A stretch of DNA of 28,548 nt from Actinomycetes bacterium (lineage in GTDB: Bacteria; Actinomycetota; Humimicrobiia; JAHJRV01): NCBI GenBank assembly GCA_030640275.1, contig DAOWJR010000039.1, forward strand, positions 1 through 28,548. Reading direction: 5' to 3'. Each line of letters begins with the position of its first letter. Positions within the stretch are counted from its first letter, which is position 1. Of this stretch, positions 8,433 to 17,873 are shown piece after piece. A program made the translations under genes and the position numbers. The notes beneath the pieces were generated by a model that made no database searches, was not told the origin of the DNA, and saw only the letters and a program-made list of their open reading frames with translations.

Positions 8433-9797
8433 TTAACTTATCTTAAGAACTTCTCTCTTGAATACTTCTCCTCTTTCTTTGTAATCTCTAAACATGTCAA
8501 AACTTGCACATGCCGGGGATAATAAAATAATATCCTTCTCATTACATTGCTTAAAAGCTATTTTTACAGCATCTTTAATATCTTTAGCAAAAAACAATTT
8601 ATTTTCCCTATCTTTACTTAAAGTTGAGGCTATTATATCCGATGTCTCCCCGACAAGTATTAATGTCTTTACATTTACATCAATTTCTTTTCCCAACTCA
8701 GAAAAGTCCATTTTTTTATCCCTTCCACCTGCTATTAAAATTACTGGTTTTTTAAAAGATCTTAAGGCTGCTATAGTTGATTGTGGATTTGTTGCTTTAG
8801 AATCATTATAAATAAATACTCCCTTTATCCTTCCAACATACTCCATCCTATGTGGAAGTCCTTTGTAATCTTTAAGAACATCCACAATAACATCTATATC
8901 TATATCATCTAAAATTGAAACTGCTATTGCTGAAAGTACACTTGTTAAATGGTGATGTGGAAATGGAAGCTCTGATATTTTACATATTATTTTCCTATCA
9001 GATATATTAGAAACTATTGTATTATCTTCTATTCCTATTCCATTTTTAGGAACTCCCTTATTACTTAAAAATATTGGTTGAGATACTAAATTCTTTTCAT
9101 GTGATTTCATTAAAGGGTCATCATAATTTAAAATTGCAAAATCTTTTTCTGTTTGGTTTGAAAAAATTCTTAATTTTAATTCAATATATTTATTTAGATT
9201 ATAATGTCTATCCAGATGGTTCGAAGAAATGTTTAAAAGAACTCCTATATACGGTTTAAATTGCTCAATCCACTCCAATTGAAAACTGCTTATTTCAGCA
9301 ATTACTCTTCCATTTTTTGAAATTTTATCCACTATATCAATTAAAGGATTCCCAATATTTCCTGCAACTAAACTTTCCTTTTTAGCAGACCTATATATAT
9401 CACCCATCAGAGAAACAGCTAATGTTTTTCCATTAGTGCCAGTTACCCCTATTATTGGAGCAGATATAAATTTTGAAGCTAACTCAACTTCACTCCATAC
9501 ATCAATACCTTTTTTATTGGCAATTTTCAACAAAGGTAAATCTGCGGGAACTCCTGGACTTACTATAATTAACTCAACCTCATCCAGTAACCAATTTTTA
9601 TGATGTCCACCCACAAAATCTATTCCTAAATAGTTTAGTATTCTAACTATGCTTGTTAGCTCATCCTTATCTTTTATATCGTTTGTAAGAACCTTTGCTC
9701 CAATCTTATTCAAGAATAGTGTAGTACTTATCCCACTTCTTCCTAAACCTATTATAAGAACCTTATTACCAACTAATTCTTTTATAATATCTTTCAT
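8433..9797 (-). CDS. murD: UDP-N-acetylmuramoyl-L-alanine--D-glutamate ligase MurD
   Basis: Adds D-Glu to UDP-MurNAc-L-Ala. The ATP loop T-G-T-N-G-K-T is at 119-125; it is followed by Leu where most Mur ligases have Thr. N-H-L-D-R-H (193-198) replaces the more usual D-H-L-D-R-H. The signature N-D-S-K-A-T-N is at 331-337, followed by L-I-A-G-G-R-D-K (353-360) and the C-terminal L-S-P-A-C-A-S-F-D block. 454 aa is typical. ATG start; 26 bp from the mraY stop. The two substitutions are small and the enzyme looks functional. Confidence 0.96.
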   Translation of the reverse strand: MKDIIKELVGNKVLIIGLGRSGISTTLFLNKIGAKVLTNDIKDKDELTSIVRILNYLGIDFVGGHHKNWLLDEVELIIVSPGVPADLPLLKIANKKGIDVWSEVELASKFISAPIIGVTGTNGKTLAVSLMGDIYRSAKKESLVAGNIGNPLIDIVDKISKNGRVIAEISSFQLEWIEQFKPYIGVLLNISSNHLDRHYNLNKYIELKLRIFSNQTEKDFAILNYDDPLMKSHEKNLVSQPIFLSNKGVPKNGIGIEDNTIVSNISDRKIICKISELPFPHHHLTSVLSAIAVSILDDIDIDVIVDVLKDYKGLPHRMEYVGRIKGVFIYNDSKATNPQSTIAALRSFKKPVILIAGGRDKKMDFSELGKEIDVNVKTLILVGETSDIIASTLSKDRENKLFFAKDIKDAVKIAFKQCNEKDIILLSPACASFDMFRDYKERGEVFKREVLKIS

Positions 9798-9823
9798 AAT
9801 AGAAAATAAAAAATTAAATGTAA

Positions 9824-10843
9824 TTAATCTATAAATTTAATATAAAAGAGTAAGTATCCCGTAAGAGCAAAAATCAATGATATTAACCAAAATCTAATAA
9901 TAATCTTTATTTCTGGCCAACCTAATAATTCAAAATGGTGATGTATTGGAGCCATCAGAAAAACTCTTTTTTTCGTAAATTTGAAATATAAAACCTGGAT
10001 TATCACTGAAAGTGTTTCTACTACAAATAATCCTCCAATTATAATTAAGTAGAACTCAACCTTTAAAAGTATTGCAAGTATTGCAATTATAGCACCCAGA
10101 CTTAATGAGCCTGTATCTCCTAAAAAAATGTCTGCTGGTGCTGCATTCCACCAGAGCAGTCCAATTGATGCTGCCATTATTGCTGCTGATAAGACAGCCA
10201 AATCTAATCCATATTGATATGTATTAGTGTTCCAAAGAACATATGCTATTAATGTGAAAACTGCTAAAACAGCAGCTGTTGTTCCCGCTACTAATCCATC
10301 TAATCCATCTGTTAAATTTACAGCATTAGTTGTAGATAAAATCATTATAGGAATCAAAATATAATATCCAAATCCCAGTTCTATTGAGCGATTAATTAGC
10401 GGAATTTCCAATTTAGTATCAACTCTGCAAAATGCAATTAAAAGGAATATGAAAATAATAGAAATAAGTAACTGAAAAAGAAGTTTGTATCTTGCAGTTA
10501 ATCCCAATGATCTATCCTTTTTAATTGATAGATAATCATCAGCAAGTCCAACTAATCCACACAATATAAAAACAATTAGAGCTAAAATGCCTTCAAAAGA
10601 TATTGGTTCTTCTGGATGTTTTAAATAATGAGCAAAAATAGCAACTAAATAACCGATTGTTGCAGTAATTAATATAATGAATCCACCCATTGTAGGAGTT
10701 CCAGTTTTTACCATATGAGTTTGAGGACCATCAACTCTGATTTTCTGCCCTATTTTTCTTGACCTTTGAAATTTTACCCAAAAAGGTGCAGCGATTATTG
10801 ATAAAATTCCAGCTATTGCAGCAGCGACAATTATATAACTCAA
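9824..10843 (-). CDS. mraY: Phospho-MurNAc-pentapeptide translocase MraY
   Basis: Integral membrane enzyme that transfers phospho-MurNAc-pentapeptide to undecaprenyl phosphate, forming lipid I. About ten membrane helices are visible. Catalytic motifs are D-D-Y-L (102-105), N-L-T-D-G-L-D-G-L (176-184), F-L-G-D-T-G-S (240-246) and the uridine-side P-I-H-H-H-F-E-L (299-306). 339 aa is usual. The start is TTG (10841-10843), with AGGAAGG at 10849-10855, 5 nt upstream. Together with MurG it joins the soluble and membrane halves of the lipid II pathway. Confidence 0.97.
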   Translation of the reverse strand: MSYIIVAAAIAGILSIIAAPFWVKFQRSRKIGQKIRVDGPQTHMVKTGTPTMGGFIILITATIGYLVAIFAHYLKHPEEPISFEGILALIVFILCGLVGLADDYLSIKKDRSLGLTARYKLLFQLLISIIFIFLLIAFCRVDTKLEIPLINRSIELGFGYYILIPIMILSTTNAVNLTDGLDGLVAGTTAAVLAVFTLIAYVLWNTNTYQYGLDLAVLSAAIMAASIGLLWWNAAPADIFLGDTGSLSLGAIIAILAILLKVEFYLIIIGGLFVVETLSVIIQVLYFKFTKKRVFLMAPIHHHFELLGWPEIKIIIRFWLISLIFALTGYLLFYIKFID

Positions 10844-10919
10844 TTAAACCTTCCTGTAACTTTAAAATTTTATATTCTTTAATTTTAATTTTATTTTAAT
10901 TTTTGTATTTTAGATAGAA

Positions 10920-10952
10920 ACTATATTTATAATTATCACTTATAAATATAGT
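10920..10952. repeat. Perfect AT-only inverted repeat just after murF
   Basis: Arms 10920-10932 and 10940-10952 form a perfect 13-bp stem around a 7-nt loop, starting 5 nt after the murF stop. All but one pair are A-T and there is no clear U run after it, so a strong terminator is unlikely. It could be an mRNA-processing site, a weak attenuator, or a by-product of AT-richness. Confidence 0.4.
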
Positions 10953-10957
10953 AAACT

Positions 10958-12364
10958 TCAATTATGAACAGTTAGAAAATCTGCGATTTCATCAAAAGCC
11001 ATCGCTCTTGAAGCCTTAACCAAAACTATATCTTCAGGTTTTATTAAGTTTAAAATATTTTCTTTTATCTCATCATTCGAAGAGAATTGATAAACTTGAT
11101 CTTTAGACATACCATTTGATAAGGCAGTTTTTGAAATTATTTTTGCGTTCTCTCCTCTTGTTAATAATAAATCAACATTTTGTTTAACAATAAGTTTGCC
11201 AATATTCATATGAGAAATCTCGCTAAATTTTCCCAACTCTAACATATCACCTAAAATTGCTACAGACCTTCCTTTTCTTTTCTTTTTTAAATATAAAAGT
11301 ATTTTAATTGCTGCCTTCATTGATGTTGGATTGGCATTATAAGAATCATTAATTAGTAAAATATTCTTCTTACCCTCGTCCATCTGCATTCTCATTTTAA
11401 ATGGCTTAACAGATTCTAATCCCTTCTTAATTTGATTGAGATCCATCCTGTAACTTATACCAACTGCTGCTGCAGCCAGAGAATTTAAAACGTACTGATC
11501 CCCGGTTATTGGAAGACTTATATCTACTTGCTTATTTTTAAAGCAGAGCTTAAATCTTGGTTTAGCCATTTCATCCAATATAATATCTTTAGCAGAAACT
11601 TGACTATCATTACTTAATCCATAATTAACTACTTTTGAATTACTGATTGATGAGAATAATGTATACCATTTATCATCCCGGCAAAGGATAGTAACACCAT
11701 CTTCTGGAATTGCTTTAATCAATTCACTTTTTGCTTTAACAATGTTTTCAACTGACCCTAAAAGTTCAATGTGTGTATTATTAATCAAAGTCATTACTCC
11801 TATTTTGGGTTTACAAATTTTAGTTAAACGAGCAATTTGATTTAATCCTCTCATTGCTAATTCTAATATTAAGATCTGAATGTCATCATTATATGAAAGA
11901 ATGGTAAGTGGTACTCCAATTTCATTATTATAATTTTTAGGAGCGCATCCCACTTTAAATTTTTGTTTTAACACTGATCTGATTATTTCCCTGGTAACAG
12001 TTTTTCCAATACTACCAGTTATTGCAACTACTTCATATCCACTTATTTTTCTTACATACTTAGCCATCTCTTCCAATGCTTCTTGAATATTCTCAACAAG
12101 TATAATTATCTTATTTAAATATATTTCTCTTTTGAAATTAAGCCTATTTTCATCAATTGATGTTAAACAGCCAATAGCTCCTTTTGATAGAGCTTCTTCA
12201 ATAAATTGATGACCATCGCATTTTTCACCCAAAAGTGGTATAAAAAAATCCCCTTTATTTAGAGTCCTACTATCAATAGAAATACTCCTTATAATAGATC
12301 CAGGATTCCCAGAAATAATCTTTCCTTTTACTACTTTTGTTAATTCTTCTAAACTTAATTCCAT
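10958..12364 (-). CDS. murF: UDP-MurNAc-tripeptide--D-alanyl-D-alanine ligase MurF
   Basis: Adds the D-Ala-D-Ala dipeptide and completes the UDP-MurNAc-pentapeptide. Mur ligase N-domain S-I-D-S-R-T-L (29-35), ATP loop T-G-S-I-G-K-T-V-T (116-124), and the signature N-D-S-Y-N-A-N-P (339-346) with C-terminal L-G-D-M-L-E-L-G. 468 aa. ATG start; its first 10 bases overlap the end of murE, so the two are coupled. Ends in TGA. No ddl gene for the dipeptide is seen in the window. Confidence 0.96.
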   Translation of the reverse strand: MELSLEELTKVVKGKIISGNPGSIIRSISIDSRTLNKGDFFIPLLGEKCDGHQFIEEALSKGAIGCLTSIDENRLNFKREIYLNKIIILVENIQEALEEMAKYVRKISGYEVVAITGSIGKTVTREIIRSVLKQKFKVGCAPKNYNNEIGVPLTILSYNDDIQILILELAMRGLNQIARLTKICKPKIGVMTLINNTHIELLGSVENIVKAKSELIKAIPEDGVTILCRDDKWYTLFSSISNSKVVNYGLSNDSQVSAKDIILDEMAKPRFKLCFKNKQVDISLPITGDQYVLNSLAAAAVGISYRMDLNQIKKGLESVKPFKMRMQMDEGKKNILLINDSYNANPTSMKAAIKILLYLKKKRKGRSVAILGDMLELGKFSEISHMNIGKLIVKQNVDLLLTRGENAKIISKTALSNGMSKDQVYQFSSNDEIKENILNLIKPEDIVLVKASRAMAFDEIADFLTVHN

Positions 12365-13836
12365 TCTGATTTCATCTCCCTTAACATTTGTCTGGAAATC
12401 TCTCTATCATCAAATTCAATAGAGTAATTTGAAAACTGTTGATAATTTTCATGTCCTTTACCTAAAATAAGAACAGTATCCCCCATATTTGCCTTTTTCA
12501 ATGCAATCTTTATAGCCTTTTTACGATCTAGTTCAATTAAATAAGAATGTTTAGCTTTTGTTTCTAATATACCTTTTTGAATCTCAGATGAAATTGCTTC
12601 TTCTTTCTCTGAGCGTGGATTGTCTGAAGTAATAATCACAAAATCACTTAATCTTCCAGTTATCTCTCCCATTATTTGTCTTTTTGCCTTATCCCTATCT
12701 CCCCCACATCCAAAAAGTGAAATTATTTTCCCTTTGGAAAGCTTCCTGACAGTCTTTATTATACTCTTTATACCAGCAGGAGTATGAGCATAGTCCACAA
12801 TTACAGAAAAAGGTTGACCTTCATCTATTTTTTCGAATCTTCCAGGTATATTTTTTATGAGTTCAATTCCCTTTTTAATGTCTTTGACATCTATTCTCAT
12901 ACTGACAGCTGTAGAGATAGCAGCTAAAATGTTGTATACATTAAACTCACCAACTAACTCTGTATTAATCCTAAAACTACCTATAGGAGATACTACTGAA
13001 AATTTAGTTCCATTTAGCGAGAAGGTAATGTCTTTCGCGTAAATATCCGCTTTCTTCTTTGTAGAGTATTTTATCTGCTTAAGTCTTGTTAATTTTGATA
13101 TCTCAAGTCCCCATTTATCATCACAGTTTATAATCGCAAATTCAGCACTTATATTATTTTCGCCTGTAAATAGTTTCTTCTTTGCTTCAAAATAGTTTCT
13201 TATATCACGATGATAATCCAGGTGTTCATGACTTAGATTGGTAAAAACAACTCCATAAAAGTTAAAAAAATCAACTCTGTGCAGATCTAAAGCATGTGAA
13301 GAAACTTCCATAACACAATTTTTTACACCCTTATTTATCATCTTTCTTAAAATAATGCATAAATCAGAGGATTCTGGTGTAGTTCTTTCTCCAACAATCC
13401 TATCTTCTCCAATCCTGTATTCAATTGTTCCTACTAAACCAGTTTTACTACCAGATTGATTTAGAATTGATTCAATTAAAAATGTCGTTGTTGTCTTTCC
13501 ATTTGTACCTGTAACTCCTATTAATTTAATATCCGATGATGGATTTTTATAAAATATATTTGTAAATTGTGCTAAGGCAACTCTTGAATTTTTCACAAGA
13601 ATTTGGGGGTGTTTCTTTATGTCTCCCTGCCATTTTTCTACTACAAAGGCTTTTGCCCCTCTCTCTAAGGCTTCCTTGATGTATAGATGACCATCGGTTT
13701 TTATTCCTTTTATAGATACAAACAGGTCACCTTTTAAGACTTTTCTGGAATCATATGAAATTCCACTTATTAAGGTGTCTAAATTACCCCTGGTTTTAAT
13801 AATTTTCAATTCTTTTATTTTTTCTTTCAATAACAT
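12355..13836 (-). CDS. murE: UDP-MurNAc-tripeptide synthetase MurE (meso-DAP type)
   Basis: Adds the third residue of the stem peptide. S-Y-D-S-R (27-31), ATP loop T-G-T-N-G-K-T-T-T-T (109-118), E-V-S-S-H-A-L (177-183), V-D-Y-A-H-T-P (347-353), G-C-G-G-D-R-D (376-382), and D-N-P-R at 405-408. In characterised enzymes DNPR goes with meso-diaminopimelate, and its Arg contacts the DAP carboxylate, so DAP-type peptidoglycan is inferred. The common D-H-L-D-Y-H reads E-H-L-D-Y-H (204-209). 493 aa is typical. ATG start with only a poor Shine-Dalgarno. A 159-bp AT-rich gap separates it from ftsI. Confidence 0.96.
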   Translation of the reverse strand: MLLKEKIKELKIIKTRGNLDTLISGISYDSRKVLKGDLFVSIKGIKTDGHLYIKEALERGAKAFVVEKWQGDIKKHPQILVKNSRVALAQFTNIFYKNPSSDIKLIGVTGTNGKTTTTFLIESILNQSGSKTGLVGTIEYRIGEDRIVGERTTPESSDLCIILRKMINKGVKNCVMEVSSHALDLHRVDFFNFYGVVFTNLSHEHLDYHRDIRNYFEAKKKLFTGENNISAEFAIINCDDKWGLEISKLTRLKQIKYSTKKKADIYAKDITFSLNGTKFSVVSPIGSFRINTELVGEFNVYNILAAISTAVSMRIDVKDIKKGIELIKNIPGRFEKIDEGQPFSVIVDYAHTPAGIKSIIKTVRKLSKGKIISLFGCGGDRDKAKRQIMGEITGRLSDFVIITSDNPRSEKEEAISSEIQKGILETKAKHSYLIELDRKKAIKIALKKANMGDTVLILGKGHENYQQFSNYSIEFDDREISRQMLREMKSEWN

Positions 13837-13899
13837 TCTCTTAAATCAATTTTAAAATTTAGAATTTAAAAGTAAAATTTCTGATACCATGACCTCTTC

Positions 13900-13930
13900 A
13901 AAATGATATTTAAAAATATTTTATCATTTT
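13900..13930. repeat. Short inverted repeat in the ftsI-murE gap
   Basis: AAAATGATA (13900-13908) and its exact complement TATCATTTT (13922-13930) flank a 13-nt AT-rich loop in the 159-bp gap. Nothing else is recognisable in this gap. It is a weak structure with no clear U tract. Confidence 0.25.
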
Positions 13931-13995
13931 AACCCATTTAGACTAAAAAACAAAAATAATGGCTTCAAGATTTATTTAAAATTTTAGCACAAAAT

Positions 13996-15723
13996 TTATT
14001 GTTCGATATCGGTAGTTAAAGGGGGAATTCGAAGATATTCTAATGTAAAACTCATTACATCTTTAAATACAGGTGCTGCAACAGTACTACCCCATACACG
14101 TCCATTTGAAGTAGAGGGCTCATCTATCATAACAATACAAGCTAAAGATGGATCATCCCCTGGGGCAAATCCCATAAAGGAGGTTATACTTATGCCACTA
14201 TGATATCCTCTTCCACCCTCTATAGGCTTTTGAGCAGTACCTGTTTTTCCACCAACTTTATAACCTTCAATTTTAGCATTCTTCCCGGTTCCCTCCTCCA
14301 CAACTCTTATCAATATAGATTTTATAGCCTCGGCGGTTTCAGAAGAAATTACTCTTTTTTCAGCAATCTTTAGTTTTGGAAAATAATCTATATCTCCATT
14401 CTTTCCACAGATTCTTTTAACTATATAAGGGTTTGGTGCAACTCCGTCATTTAAAATAGTGCATAAAGCTTGAAGTAGTTGAATTGGAGTCACTGATATT
14501 CCCTGACCAAAACTTATTGTAGCTTTGCTTGAACCTGACCATTGACTGTAGTGATTAAATACCCCAATTTCCTCTCCGGGTAAGTCAATTCCTGTAGATT
14601 GTCCAAATCCGAACTTATAAAGATAATTATAATAAACTTCATTACTCATTTGCTGTGCTAAAATCACAGCTCCAACATTTGCAGAATTAATTAAGATATC
14701 AGCAACTGAGTAGTCTTTTGCTACATGTCTAAAAGGTTCACTTATTACTCTTCCTCCAACTTTTATCGTAGGTGGGAGATGAAAAACCATTTCTTTTGAT
14801 ATAGAACCGGAGTCTATAGCAGATGAAGCTGTTACAAATTTCAAAATTGAACCTGGTTCAAAATTATAAGATATTGCAAGATTTTTTAAACTATCGGAAT
14901 TTGACAGATTGAACCCGTTTAAATCAAAATCGGGATAATTAGCCATAGCTAAAATCTCCCCAGTTTTTGGTTGCATTACTATTATAGTTCCTCTCTTAGC
15001 TCCAGCTTCTTGAACACCTTTTTTCAATCTGGACTCAGTGTAAAATTGAATGTTTTCATCAATTGTCAAATGTATATCATAGCCATCTTCAGGATCTGAT
15101 TTTAGTGTATATGTTCCAGGAACGATCCTTCCTAAACCATCCTGTTTCGCAATTATCTTTCCATCAACTCCATGAAGCTGCTTTTCATATTCCAACTCAA
15201 CTCCTGCAAGACCTTTATTGTCTAATCCCACAAAACCAACTAAATGACAAGCCTGAGAATCCTTTGGATAAAATCTCTTATCTTCCCTGGCACTGTAGAT
15301 CCCATCTAAATTTAATTCCATAACTCTGTTTGCTAACTCAGGGCTGATTTTACGAGTAATATATTCAAACCCACTATTGGATCTTGAAAGTTTCTCTTTC
15401 AAACTTTCTACATCCATATTTAATATTTCACTTAGTTTGATGGCGTAGTTCAATGGGTCCTTCACAAAATAAGGATTAGCGAATAATGTAACCTGATGTA
15501 AACTGAGAGCTAACTCCTTTCCATTTTTATCGTAGATCTTACCACGCTGAGCGAATAGATTATAATCTCTATCGTGTTGATTAGTTGCAGAATCAACATA
15601 TTCTTGAGCATCTAAAACTTGTAGGTTAATCAAACGGTAAGATAAAATTAGAAAGAATAAGATGATGACTAGGAAAATACATATAGGTCTAAATTCATCC
15701 TTAGCCCTTCTGATGATTCCCAT
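13996..15723 (-). CDS. ftsI: Septal class B penicillin-binding protein (FtsI/PBP3-like)
   Basis: D,D-transpeptidase that cross-links septal peptidoglycan with FtsW. Short cytoplasmic tail, one membrane anchor (about 12-34), a PBP dimerisation domain (about 55-205, including Q-R-G-K-I-Y-D and V-G-F-V-G), then the transpeptidase domain with all three active-site motifs: S292-I-L-K295, S347-A-N349 and K493-T-G-T496. No PASTA repeats follow, so it resembles FtsI more than sporulation SpoVD. 575 aa. The ATG is preceded by 21 bp after the ftsL-like stop. Its place directly before murE is the standard dcw position. Confidence 0.95.
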   Translation of the reverse strand: MGIIRRAKDEFRPICIFLVIILFFLILSYRLINLQVLDAQEYVDSATNQHDRDYNLFAQRGKIYDKNGKELALSLHQVTLFANPYFVKDPLNYAIKLSEILNMDVESLKEKLSRSNSGFEYITRKISPELANRVMELNLDGIYSAREDKRFYPKDSQACHLVGFVGLDNKGLAGVELEYEKQLHGVDGKIIAKQDGLGRIVPGTYTLKSDPEDGYDIHLTIDENIQFYTESRLKKGVQEAGAKRGTIIVMQPKTGEILAMANYPDFDLNGFNLSNSDSLKNLAISYNFEPGSILKFVTASSAIDSGSISKEMVFHLPPTIKVGGRVISEPFRHVAKDYSVADILINSANVGAVILAQQMSNEVYYNYLYKFGFGQSTGIDLPGEEIGVFNHYSQWSGSSKATISFGQGISVTPIQLLQALCTILNDGVAPNPYIVKRICGKNGDIDYFPKLKIAEKRVISSETAEAIKSILIRVVEEGTGKNAKIEGYKVGGKTGTAQKPIEGGRGYHSGISITSFMGFAPGDDPSLACIVMIDEPSTSNGRVWGSTVAAPVFKDVMSFTLEYLRIPPLTTDIEQ

Positions 15724-15744
15724 TTTATACCCGTCCCTTAAAGA

Positions 15745-16248
15745 TTAAGGGAATAGAAGAGTTAGAATTGTTTTATATACATCTTCTTTAAATTCAGAAT
15801 TAAAAAAGCTTTCATAACCTGAAGATCCTACTTGAGTGTCTTGGTCCTCTTCTAATGATTTTTGCTGCTTGGCTAATTTGTATGTATCAATATTTATATA
15901 ATTTATTTCATCAGGGTTAGACATACCTAAATTAATTACTGCTTCTTCATAAATTCTCTGAGGTGATTGTAATTGAGCTATTCTAAAATTTAATCTTTCC
16001 TTAATTTCACTTTGATAATTGATTTCTTTTCTTATCTCATTAATTATCAATTGATTTTGAGCAACCTGGAAATTGAGCAAAATAATTGAGAAAGATAATA
16101 ACCCCATCAAAACAATTGAAGTAACAAAGAATGTTAAGGATATTATACTTCTTCCTGTCTTTACTCTCTCCTGTTCAACCAGGTAAGACTTAGTTTTCCT
16201 TTTTGACCTTTTTCTTAATAAAATTTCAGCTCTTGTACCAATCACCAT
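15745..16248 (-). CDS. ftsL: FtsL/DivIC-like bitopic division protein
   Basis: Small membrane protein between rsmH and ftsI, the usual ftsL slot. It has a very basic cytoplasmic tail (1-33), one membrane helix (about 35-60) and an outside coiled-coil stretch (about 60-100), followed by N-L-G-M-S-N-P, like the A-x-x-L-G-M end of FtsL. The last 60 residues form a Gln/Glu/Ser-rich tail, making the 167-aa protein longer than most FtsL. FtsL works with FtsQ and FtsB to activate FtsWI. Sequence identity in this family is low, so the call relies on topology and position. ATG start with AAGGAG at 16251-16256, close to the start codon. Confidence 0.85.
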   Translation of the reverse strand: MVIGTRAEILLRKRSKRKTKSYLVEQERVKTGRSIISLTFFVTSIVLMGLLSFSIILLNFQVAQNQLIINEIRKEINYQSEIKERLNFRIAQLQSPQRIYEEAVINLGMSNPDEINYINIDTYKLAKQQKSLEEDQDTQVGSSGYESFFNSEFKEDVYKTILTLLFP

Positions 16249-16269
16249 ATCTCCTTAAATATTTTTAAA

Positions 16270-17232
16270 TCAAAGGGGTTGGACCTTTTCAATTGCTCTG
16301 AGTTTAGCACTTGATGCCCTTGGATTTTTCATCACCTCTTTACTTGTTGGCATCAAGGCACCCTTAGAAATTAATTTTGCCTTATCTTTCCTGCCACAAG
16401 TACAGACAGGATACCACTCAGGGCAAATGCAGCCATCGATCAGTTTTAGAAAAATATTTTTAACCAGCCTATCTTCTAATGAATGATAAGAAAGAACCAC
16501 AATTCTTCCACCAACCTCAAGTAACTTGAATATATCCTCAAGTCCTTGCTTAAGAGAATTTAGCTCATCATTTACTTCTATCCTTATTGCCTGAAAGATC
16601 CTCTTTGATGGATGACCTTTTCTTCTTGCTTTACCACTAACTGCATTATTGATAATCTCTGTTAATTCTAATGTTGTTTCTATCTTCTTTTTCTTTCTGT
16701 GATCAACTATAGCCCTTGCAATTTGATATGAATATCGTTCCTCACCATACTTTTTAAATATCTCATTTAACTTTTCTTCTGAATAAGAGTTAATAACTTC
16801 ATATGCAGTCAATTTTTGAGAAGAATCCATCCTCATATCTAAAGGACCTTCTCTAATGTAGCTAAATCCTCTTTCAGGATAATCAATTTGAGCCCAAGAA
16901 GTCCCTAAATCATAGAGTGCTCCCGATATAGTAGAAAGACCCAACTCCTTTGCTATGTAAAGAACATCTTTAAAATTTCCGTGTATTAATTTAAAACTTG
17001 TTTTGTATTTGGATAATCTATTTCTGGCGGCGCATAAGGCCTGTTTGTCTCTATCTATACCTATTAATATGCCTTCGGGGGCAATTGCTTTAATTATTTC
17101 TTCAGCGTGACCTGCGCCGCCTACTGTATTGTCGATTATTGTTGACCCATTTTTAGGTCTTAATATATTTATAATTTCATCCAACATCACAGGCACATGC
17201 CATGGTGTTGAATGTTGTTTATTAAAATCCAA
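16270..17232 (-). CDS. rsmH: 16S rRNA m4C1402 methyltransferase RsmH (MraW)
   Basis: S-adenosylmethionine-dependent N4-methylation of C1402 in the 30S P site. H-V-P-V-M-L-D-E begins at residue 12; the SAM motif D-N-T-V-G-G-A-G-H is near 35 (family usually D-G-T-L-G-G-G-G-H); G-I-D-R-D near 58; D-L-G-T-S-W-A-Q-I-D and G-P-L-D-M-R-M-D follow; L-S-Y-H-S-L-E-D-R is near 252; and a Cys-rich C-terminal segment (C-I-C-P..C-T-C-G-R) is present. 320 aa. The start is a TTG (17230-17232) that overlaps the mraZ end by 11 bp; no closer start precedes the H-V-P-V-M block. Confidence 0.96.
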   Translation of the reverse strand: MDFNKQHSTPWHVPVMLDEIINILRPKNGSTIIDNTVGGAGHAEEIIKAIAPEGILIGIDRDKQALCAARNRLSKYKTSFKLIHGNFKDVLYIAKELGLSTISGALYDLGTSWAQIDYPERGFSYIREGPLDMRMDSSQKLTAYEVINSYSEEKLNEIFKKYGEERYSYQIARAIVDHRKKKKIETTLELTEIINNAVSGKARRKGHPSKRIFQAIRIEVNDELNSLKQGLEDIFKLLEVGGRIVVLSYHSLEDRLVKNIFLKLIDGCICPEWYPVCTCGRKDKAKLISKGALMPTSKEVMKNPRASSAKLRAIEKVQPL

Positions 17233-17668
17233 GGTCTTCTATATCTTTCGATATTTCTAAAAATTCTTTATCTGCTTTCTTAAAAAACTTATCCCAATTT
17301 TTCCTTGACCATATCTCAATTCTTCCCCAAACTCCAACTAAAGCAATCTCTTTTTCAAGTTCTGCATATTTTCTAAGAGTTGAGGGAATAGTTACCCTTC
17401 CCTGTTGATCCATGAATTCCTCGCTTGCAGATGATGAAATCCATCGAGCATATTCCTGTACTTTTTTTCTTGATATTGGTAAAGCTTTAATTTTATTTTC
17501 GAGTGAGGTGAATTCATCAAATGTAAATAAAAATAGGCATTTTTCATTAACGCCTTTTGCTATAACGAAGCCATGTTCTAATTGAGGTCTAAATTTAGAA
17601 GGAATAAATAATCTGCCTTTTTTATCTAAGTTGTGAAAAAAAGTACCAAGAAACACTCTAATCACCAT
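17222..17668 (-). CDS. mraZ: Transcriptional regulator MraZ
   Basis: DNA-binding regulator of the dcw cluster. It carries two SpoVT-AbrB-type half domains: D-K-K-G-R-L-F-I-P-S-K-F-R (about 15-27) and D-Q-Q-G-R-V-T-I-P-S-T-L-R (about 88-100). 148 aa is standard. The outer ATG is given as the end coordinate, but it has almost no Shine-Dalgarno. The GTG at 17654-17656 starts the protein as (M)FLGTFFHNLD, the family's usual N-terminus, and has GGTGA just upstream, so it may be the true start. First gene of the cluster; probable targets are the repeats at 17729-17764. Confidence 0.96.
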   Translation of the reverse strand: MVIRVFLGTFFHNLDKKGRLFIPSKFRPQLEHGFVIAKGVNEKCLFLFTFDEFTSLENKIKALPISRKKVQEYARWISSSASEEFMDQQGRVTIPSTLRKYAELEKEIALVGVWGRIEIWSRKNWDKFFKKADKEFLEISKDIEDLGF

Positions 17669-17697
17669 TCTAATTCAGTAAATTTTACAAGTGGTGT

Positions 17698-17726
17698 ATT
17701 ATATATTTCTATATAGAATCTAAAAA
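17698..17726 (-). promoter_or_regulatory. Candidate sigma-A promoter of mraZ/dcw
   Basis: On the minus strand a perfect TATAAT (17698-17703) lies about 30 bp before the mraZ ATG. The 17-bp spacer contains the palindrome TTCTATATAGAA (17707-17718). The -35 position (17721-17726) reads TTTTTA, a poor match to TTGACA, as expected if the promoter needs an activator. Confidence 0.6.
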
Positions 17727-17728
17727 TC

Positions 17729-17764
17729 CTCCATTTTCCTCCACAATATACCACAATGCCCCTC
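17729..17764 (-). promoter_or_regulatory. Four MraZ-box-like direct repeats with 10-bp period
   Basis: Minus-strand hexamers GAGGGG (17759-17764), GTGGTA (17749-17754), GTGGAG (17739-17744) and ATGGAG (17729-17734) are spaced exactly 10 bp apart. Known MraZ sites are short TGG/GTGG-containing direct repeats at 10-bp period upstream of mraZ. The array ends 2 bp from the -35 position, on the upstream side. This suits activation more than occlusion, but the direction of control is inference. Confidence 0.8.
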
Positions 17765-17873
17765 CCAATATCTATAAATTTTTAAAAAAATTAGAAAAAT
17801 TTTCAAAATAATATTTTGAGTGAATTTTTTTCTACTTTTAATAAAGTAAACAAAGAAATTTAAGTTATAAAAA

